The notes under the pieces were generated by a model that saw only the letters and a list, made by a program, of their open reading frames with translations, made no database searches and had not been told where the DNA came from. Both the position numbers and the translations under genes were made by a program. Positions 60,441 through 64,000 of a stretch of DNA of 64,000 nucleotides are shown piece after piece (the first letter of the stretch is position 1; the number at the start of each line of letters is the position of its first letter). The stretch is from Chromohalobacter beijerinckii (GTDB lineage Bacteria; Pseudomonadota; Gammaproteobacteria; Pseudomonadales; Halomonadaceae), in NCBI RefSeq assembly GCF_023061185.1, contig NZ_JAKGAK010000002.1, positions 186,001 to 250,000 on the forward strand. The letters are read 5' to 3'.

Positions 60441-60472
60441 CCAACGCCGCGCCGATATCGGCGCGGCGTTGG
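60441..60472. repeat. Perfect 32-base palindrome, first of a pair
   Basis: The 16-base arm CCAACGCCGCGCCGAT is followed immediately by its exact reverse complement. The core GCGCCGATATCGGCGC is shared, but for one base, with the second palindrome at 60528-60553. It sits between convergent genes. Confidence 0.75.
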
Positions 60473-60527
60473 TGTGTCATGCGGTGCATTGGTTTTCCAC
60501 GCGACGCGAGGGCAAGCTCTACCGTTG

Positions 60528-60553
60528 ATCCCGCGCCGGTATCGGCGCGGGAT
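60528..60553. repeat. Near-perfect GC-rich palindrome, second of a pair
   Basis: ATCCCGCGCCG-GTAT-CGGCGCGGGAT has 11-bp perfect arms. It lies about 37 bases before the gbcA stop on the opposite side and shares its core with the first palindrome. No T-tract follows, so a REP-like or boundary role is possible besides termination. Confidence 0.7.
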
Positions 60554-60589
60554 GACACATCATGCCATATCAATACATGACGTTCGGAC

Positions 60590-61876
60590 TCAGCCCCGCA
60601 CGACCTGCAACGAGGGTGTGTCCGACTCCAGGTACGAGAGCAGGGTTTCGCTGTACCAGTCGACGAAGTCGATTACGCCGAATTCGTAGGTCTCTGAGTA
60701 GGGGCCGGGCTGGTAGGCGATGGAGTTGATGCCGCGCTGGTTTTCCTCGGCCAGTTGCCGGTCCTGATCGTTGGTGGCGTCCCATACCTTGCGTAGCCAT
60801 TGGGGATCGTAATCGACGCCTTCCTGGGCGTCCCGGCGGACGAGCCACTTGGTGGTTACCAGGGTCTGTTGCGGACCCAGCGGCAGCACGCGGAAGACCA
60901 CGGCATGATCGCCCATGAAATGGTTCCAGGAATTGGGCAGGTGCAAAATGCGCAGCGAGCCCAGATCGGGGCTCGTGAGGCTTCCCATCAGTTTCCCGCA
61001 GCCGGGCTTGCCGTCCATGGTCATCGACATGACGCCGTCGATCATCGGCGTGCGGGTCAGACGGTTGCGCTTGCCGAAGTGCTTGAGTGCCCAGGGCACC
61101 TGTAGGCGTTCCCAGTGGGCCTGCTGGCGGGCGACAAGGTCGCGGTAGGCGGGCGTAGCGCGCGGGTCGTCGGTGTCGTCGAACTCGATAAGCGAGTTGA
61201 GCAGCTCCGGATGGGCGCCGTTGCAGTGATAACACTCGCGGTTGTTCTCGAGGACCAGCTTCCAGTTGGCTTGCTCGACGATGTTCGATTCCGCCGCGAC
61301 CTTGACGTTATCCATCTCGTAGGGTGCCAGATACTCATCCAATGTCGCCAGGAAGTCGTCGATGGCCGGCGGCTGCTCGGCGAGACTGATGAAGATGAAG
61401 CCCCCGGCGCTCTTCACCGCCACTGGCTTGAGGCCGTGGGCGGAAAGGTCGAAGTCCTCGCCCATGTCCTGACCGGCGAACAGCAGGCGGCCGTCGAGTT
61501 CGTAGGTCCACTGATGATAGGGACAGACCAGCTTGGCGACCTTGCCTTTCTCCTGAGTGCACAGCCGCGATCCACGGTGCCGGCAGACGTTGTGGAAGGC
61601 ATGTAGCGTGCCCTGGTCGCCGCGCACCACGATGATGGGGTTGTCGCCGATCTGCGCGGTCAGGTAATTGCCCTTGGCGGGTAGCTCGCAGGTCATGCCG
61701 ACGAACAGCCACTCATGGGAGAATATTTCCTGCATGTCCAGCGCGAACACGCGCGGGTCATTATAGAAGGGTTGCGGCAGCGAATACGTGCGCCGGCGCT
61801 GGCGAAGCATGTCGGCGGTCGCGTCACGCGCGGCGGCCAAGGGATCGTCGAGTGCGGCTGTAGCGATCAGATCCAT
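60590..61876 (-). CDS. gbcA: Glycine betaine monooxygenase, Rieske oxygenase subunit
   Basis: The 428-residue oxygenase demethylates glycine betaine to dimethylglycine and formaldehyde. The Rieske [2Fe-2S] ligands are C98, H100, C118 and H121 (CRHRGSR...CPYHQW). The mononuclear iron motif ENNRECYHCNGAHPEL supplies H216 and H221. ATG 61876 follows GAGGAT; a longer frame from 61933 lacks support. It is divergent from its reductase gene gbcB, the same arrangement as in Pseudomonas. Confidence 0.94.
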   Translation of the reverse strand: MDLIATAALDDPLAAARDATADMLRQRRRTYSLPQPFYNDPRVFALDMQEIFSHEWLFVGMTCELPAKGNYLTAQIGDNPIIVVRGDQGTLHAFHNVCRHRGSRLCTQEKGKVAKLVCPYHQWTYELDGRLLFAGQDMGEDFDLSAHGLKPVAVKSAGGFIFISLAEQPPAIDDFLATLDEYLAPYEMDNVKVAAESNIVEQANWKLVLENNRECYHCNGAHPELLNSLIEFDDTDDPRATPAYRDLVARQQAHWERLQVPWALKHFGKRNRLTRTPMIDGVMSMTMDGKPGCGKLMGSLTSPDLGSLRILHLPNSWNHFMGDHAVVFRVLPLGPQQTLVTTKWLVRRDAQEGVDYDPQWLRKVWDATNDQDRQLAEENQRGINSIAYQPGPYSETYEFGVIDFVDWYSETLLSYLESDTPSLQVVRG

Positions 61877-62168
61877 GAAGGCATCCTCTTCCTCTTCGTG
61901 CGCCGTGTCGGGTAACGGGTGGCGCCATGACATTGAGTGAGTGTGTGCGTGAGAGGCGTGATTGACACGGAGTGTGGCGTATTGCCGCTAGTGGGGATTG
62001 TCTGCCCGCGACATCGGCCGATGCCGTGACGACGTCAGCTGGAGATTGCCCTCGTCATGGCGGCTGACGCAGGCATGCGCGTGTCGTTGGCAGGCAAGTG
62101 GTCGGTGCGGGGCGCGCCCACAATGCGTCTGACAGTCAGATACCGCCGCGCGACCAGGTAGCCATCTC
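61877..62168. promoter_or_regulatory. gbcA-gbcB divergent promoter region
   Basis: This intergenic region of 292 bases must hold both gbc promoters and presumably GbdR sites. The clearest structure is the perfect 13-bp palindrome TCTGAC-A-GTCAGA at 62128-62140, 29 bases before the gbcB ATG. No strong sigma70 match was found, consistent with activator-dependent promoters. Confidence 0.5.
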
Positions 62169-63275
62169 ATGAGCTTGAACTTCTTCAATCCCGTCACTAC
62201 CCAGACCTGGACCAATGGGCGCCATAACGTGCGTTGCGTGAAGATCATCCAGGAGACCTGGGATGTTCGCACCTTTTGCTTCATGGCCGATCAACCGGTG
62301 CTGTTTTTCTTCAAGCCTGGGCAATTCGTGACCCTCGAGCTGGAGATCGACGGCGAGCCGATCATGCGCTCTTATACGATTTCCAGCTCGCCCTCGGTGC
62401 CCTACAGCTTCTCGATCACGGTCAAGCGGCTTCCCGATGGACGCGTTTCCAACTGGCTACATGACAACCTGCAGGTCGGTAGCGAGCTTGCCGTCCATGG
62501 TCCTGTGGGAGACTTCAACGTCATCGACTATCCCGCCGACAAAGTGCTCATGCTCTCCGGTGGAGTCGGCGTCACGCCATTGATGTCGATGACGCGCTGG
62601 TTCTTCGACACCAACGCCAACGTCGACCTGCAGTTCGTGCACAGTGCACGCGAGCCACGCGACATCATCTTTCACCGCGAGCTGGAACATATTTTCTCAC
62701 GGATCCCCGATTTCCGGCTGCATATCGTCTGTGAGCGCGGGGATGAAAACGGTGTGGCCTGGGCGGGATTCCGCGGATACCTGGCGCAGGCGATGCTCGA
62801 ATTGATGGTGCCGGATTATCTGGAGCGAGAGATCTTCTGTTGCGGCCCCACGCCGTATATGAATGCCGTTAAAAAAGTGCTGAAGAGCAACGGCTTCGAT
62901 ATGAGCCATTATCACGAGGAGTCGTTTGGCGCCACACCCGCCGAGGTGCGCGCCGACGTGCAGGAGCTGGCCGAGCAGGCCGAAGCGGAAATGGAAGCCG
63001 TCGACACCGCCGACATGTTGCAGGTCGAATTCAGCTCCAGCGGCAAGAGCATTCGCATTCTGCCCGAGGAGACCGTGCATTCCGCCGCTGCCAAGCTCGG
63101 CCTACATATCCCCAAGGCTTGTGGGATGGGCATCTGCGGCACCTGCAAGGTCAAGAAGCTCTCGGGCGACGTCAACATGGAACACAACGGCGGTATTACC
63201 GAGGACGACGAAGCGGAAGGCTACATTCTGAGCTGCTGCAGCACGCCCAAGAGCCATGTCGCTATCGAGTTTTAA
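62169..63275 (+). CDS. gbcB: Glycine betaine monooxygenase reductase subunit
   Basis: The 368-residue flavodoxin-reductase-type protein passes electrons from NAD(P)H to GbcA. It has the FAD-binding block MRSYTISSSPS (about 60-70), an NAD-binding LSGGVGVTPLMSM (about 130-143) and an FCCGPTPYMNAVKKVL segment. A C-terminal plant-type [2Fe-2S] domain has C318, C323 and C326 and a last cysteine in LSCCS. It is divergent from gbcA. Confidence 0.94.
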   Translation: MSLNFFNPVTTQTWTNGRHNVRCVKIIQETWDVRTFCFMADQPVLFFFKPGQFVTLELEIDGEPIMRSYTISSSPSVPYSFSITVKRLPDGRVSNWLHDNLQVGSELAVHGPVGDFNVIDYPADKVLMLSGGVGVTPLMSMTRWFFDTNANVDLQFVHSAREPRDIIFHRELEHIFSRIPDFRLHIVCERGDENGVAWAGFRGYLAQAMLELMVPDYLEREIFCCGPTPYMNAVKKVLKSNGFDMSHYHEESFGATPAEVRADVQELAEQAEAEMEAVDTADMLQVEFSSSGKSIRILPEETVHSAAAKLGLHIPKACGMGICGTCKVKKLSGDVNMEHNGGITEDDEAEGYILSCCSTPKSHVAIEF

Positions 63276-63291
63276 CACCTGACGTTCCTGG

Positions 63292-63308
63292 GCCCGGCAT
63301 GGCCGGGC
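63292..63308. terminator. Hairpin between gbcB and the CDF gene
   Basis: GCCCGGC and GCCGGGC form a perfect 7-bp stem with an ATG loop between two convergent genes. It lacks a T-tract. Confidence 0.45.
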
Positions 63309-63310
63309 GC

Positions 63311-63964
63311 TCAGCGCGACTCGGTGGCGGTAGTGCCAAGCCGTTCGGCGTCGCGCGCTTCACGTAGCTCACCACGCGCTTGACGGGCGATCTTCCAGCC
63401 GCCGGACAGCGAGAGAAAGGCGAATATCCCGCCGACGATCAAGTCGGGCAGGGCGGTGCCGCTGCCGAAAACACCCAACGCGGCGAGTAGCACCGCGCCG
63501 TTGCCGATGACGTCGTTGCGTGTGCAGATCCACACGCTGCGCATGTTGCTGTCGCCCTCGCGATAGCGCATCAACAGCAGCAGCACCGCGAGATTGGCAA
63601 GCAGTGCCAAGACCCCCACCGCGCCCATGGTCGGCGCATCTGGGTAGCTACCCGCGAACAGGTTATGCAGTGTCACACCCAGCACCACGACGCCGAACCC
63701 GGCTAGAGTCGCAGCTTTAACCAGCGACGCACGAGCGCGCCAGAGCAGGCCCATGCCCAGTACACCGAGGCTGATGGCGTAGTTCGCCGCGTCGCCGAGG
63801 AAATCGAGTGAGTCGGCCATCAGCGAGGTGGAATCGGCTTTCATCCCTGCCAGCATCTCGACGCCGAACATCCCCGCGTTGACCACCAGCGCTATCCACA
63901 GCACGCGCCGGTAACGCGGCGCCGCGTGTGGCGAAGGGGAAGAAGAACCGCAGCAGCATGCCAT
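63311..63964 (-). CDS. Small cation diffusion facilitator-like transporter
   Basis: The 217-residue membrane protein has about six hydrophobic segments and a CDF-type metal motif SLMADSLDFLGDAANYAIS (near 47-65). A second polar helix RNDVIGNGAVLLAA (near 148-161) follows the usual HxxxD/DxxxD pattern loosely. The N-terminus has a CCC cluster (residues 3-5). It is shorter than typical CDF exporters and lacks their C-terminal cytoplasmic domain. It probably exports a divalent metal such as Zn2+ or Co2+. The start at 63964 is the first ATG of the frame in view. Confidence 0.82.
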   Translation of the reverse strand: MACCCGSSSPSPHAAPRYRRVLWIALVVNAGMFGVEMLAGMKADSTSLMADSLDFLGDAANYAISLGVLGMGLLWRARASLVKAATLAGFGVVVLGVTLHNLFAGSYPDAPTMGAVGVLALLANLAVLLLLMRYREGDSNMRSVWICTRNDVIGNGAVLLAALGVFGSGTALPDLIVGGIFAFLSLSGGWKIARQARGELREARDAERLGTTATESR

Positions 63965-64000
63965 GAGAGACCCCGTGGTATTTGTCGACCAATGTATTTC

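Overview
The window looks like chromosomal DNA of a halophilic gammaproteobacterium of the Halomonadaceae (Chromohalobacter/Halomonas type). This is inferred from the high G+C coding DNA, the rpsU-dnaG-rpoD arrangement, the cyo quinol oxidase, and a very large glycine betaine degradation region of the kind seen in halophiles and pseudomonads. No rRNA, tRNA, CRISPR array, prophage or intact insertion sequence was seen. Codon use and gene packing are uniform, so most of the window reads as stable core or niche-core genome.

Bases 1-25,400 are mainly housekeeping. They hold a J-domain-like membrane protein, the cyoABCDE cytochrome bo3 operon (with a possible 16-codon leader ORF overlapping cyoA), and thiC with a TPP riboswitch. 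They continue with a hydroxyisobutyrate dehydrogenase-like enzyme, a secreted PQQ-type sugar dehydrogenase, a lipid A acyltransferase, a glyoxalase-fold protein, a methyltransferase, a small secreted protein with a strong promoter, and a BaeS/BaeR-like two-component system. After these come folB-folK, plsY, tsaD, the macromolecular synthesis genes rpsU-dnaG-rpoD, a membrane protein of unknown function, and a cNMP/CBS/nucleotidyltransferase protein. An exonuclease gene (25,379-26,104) closes this part.

Bases 26,185-63,275 form a near-continuous betaine-to-central-metabolism region. A BCCT carrier and an orphan betaine/choline binding protein would handle uptake. GbcA/GbcB demethylate glycine betaine, DgcA/DgcB with their own ETF pair demethylate dimethylglycine, and SoxBDAG demethylates sarcosine to glycine. 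Serine dehydratase (sdaA) would send serine to pyruvate. The one-carbon units released can be oxidised by a glutathione-dependent pair (class III alcohol dehydrogenase and S-formylglutathione hydrolase), a glutathione-independent formaldehyde dehydrogenase, PurU, and a two-subunit NAD-linked formate dehydrogenase resembling Methylobacterium FDH1. A GbdR-like activator lies just before the dgc genes. Two LysR regulators and a Crp/Fnr-type regulator flank the serine and formaldehyde genes. Serine hydroxymethyltransferase (glyA), needed to link glycine to serine, is not in the window.

The least understood parts are the M19-dipeptidase-like protein that has lost half of its metal ligands, its V4R/DUF5943-like partner, an 82-residue protein after purU, and several foldback DNA elements inside or at the ends of the catabolic operons. 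The window ends with a small cation diffusion facilitator-like protein.
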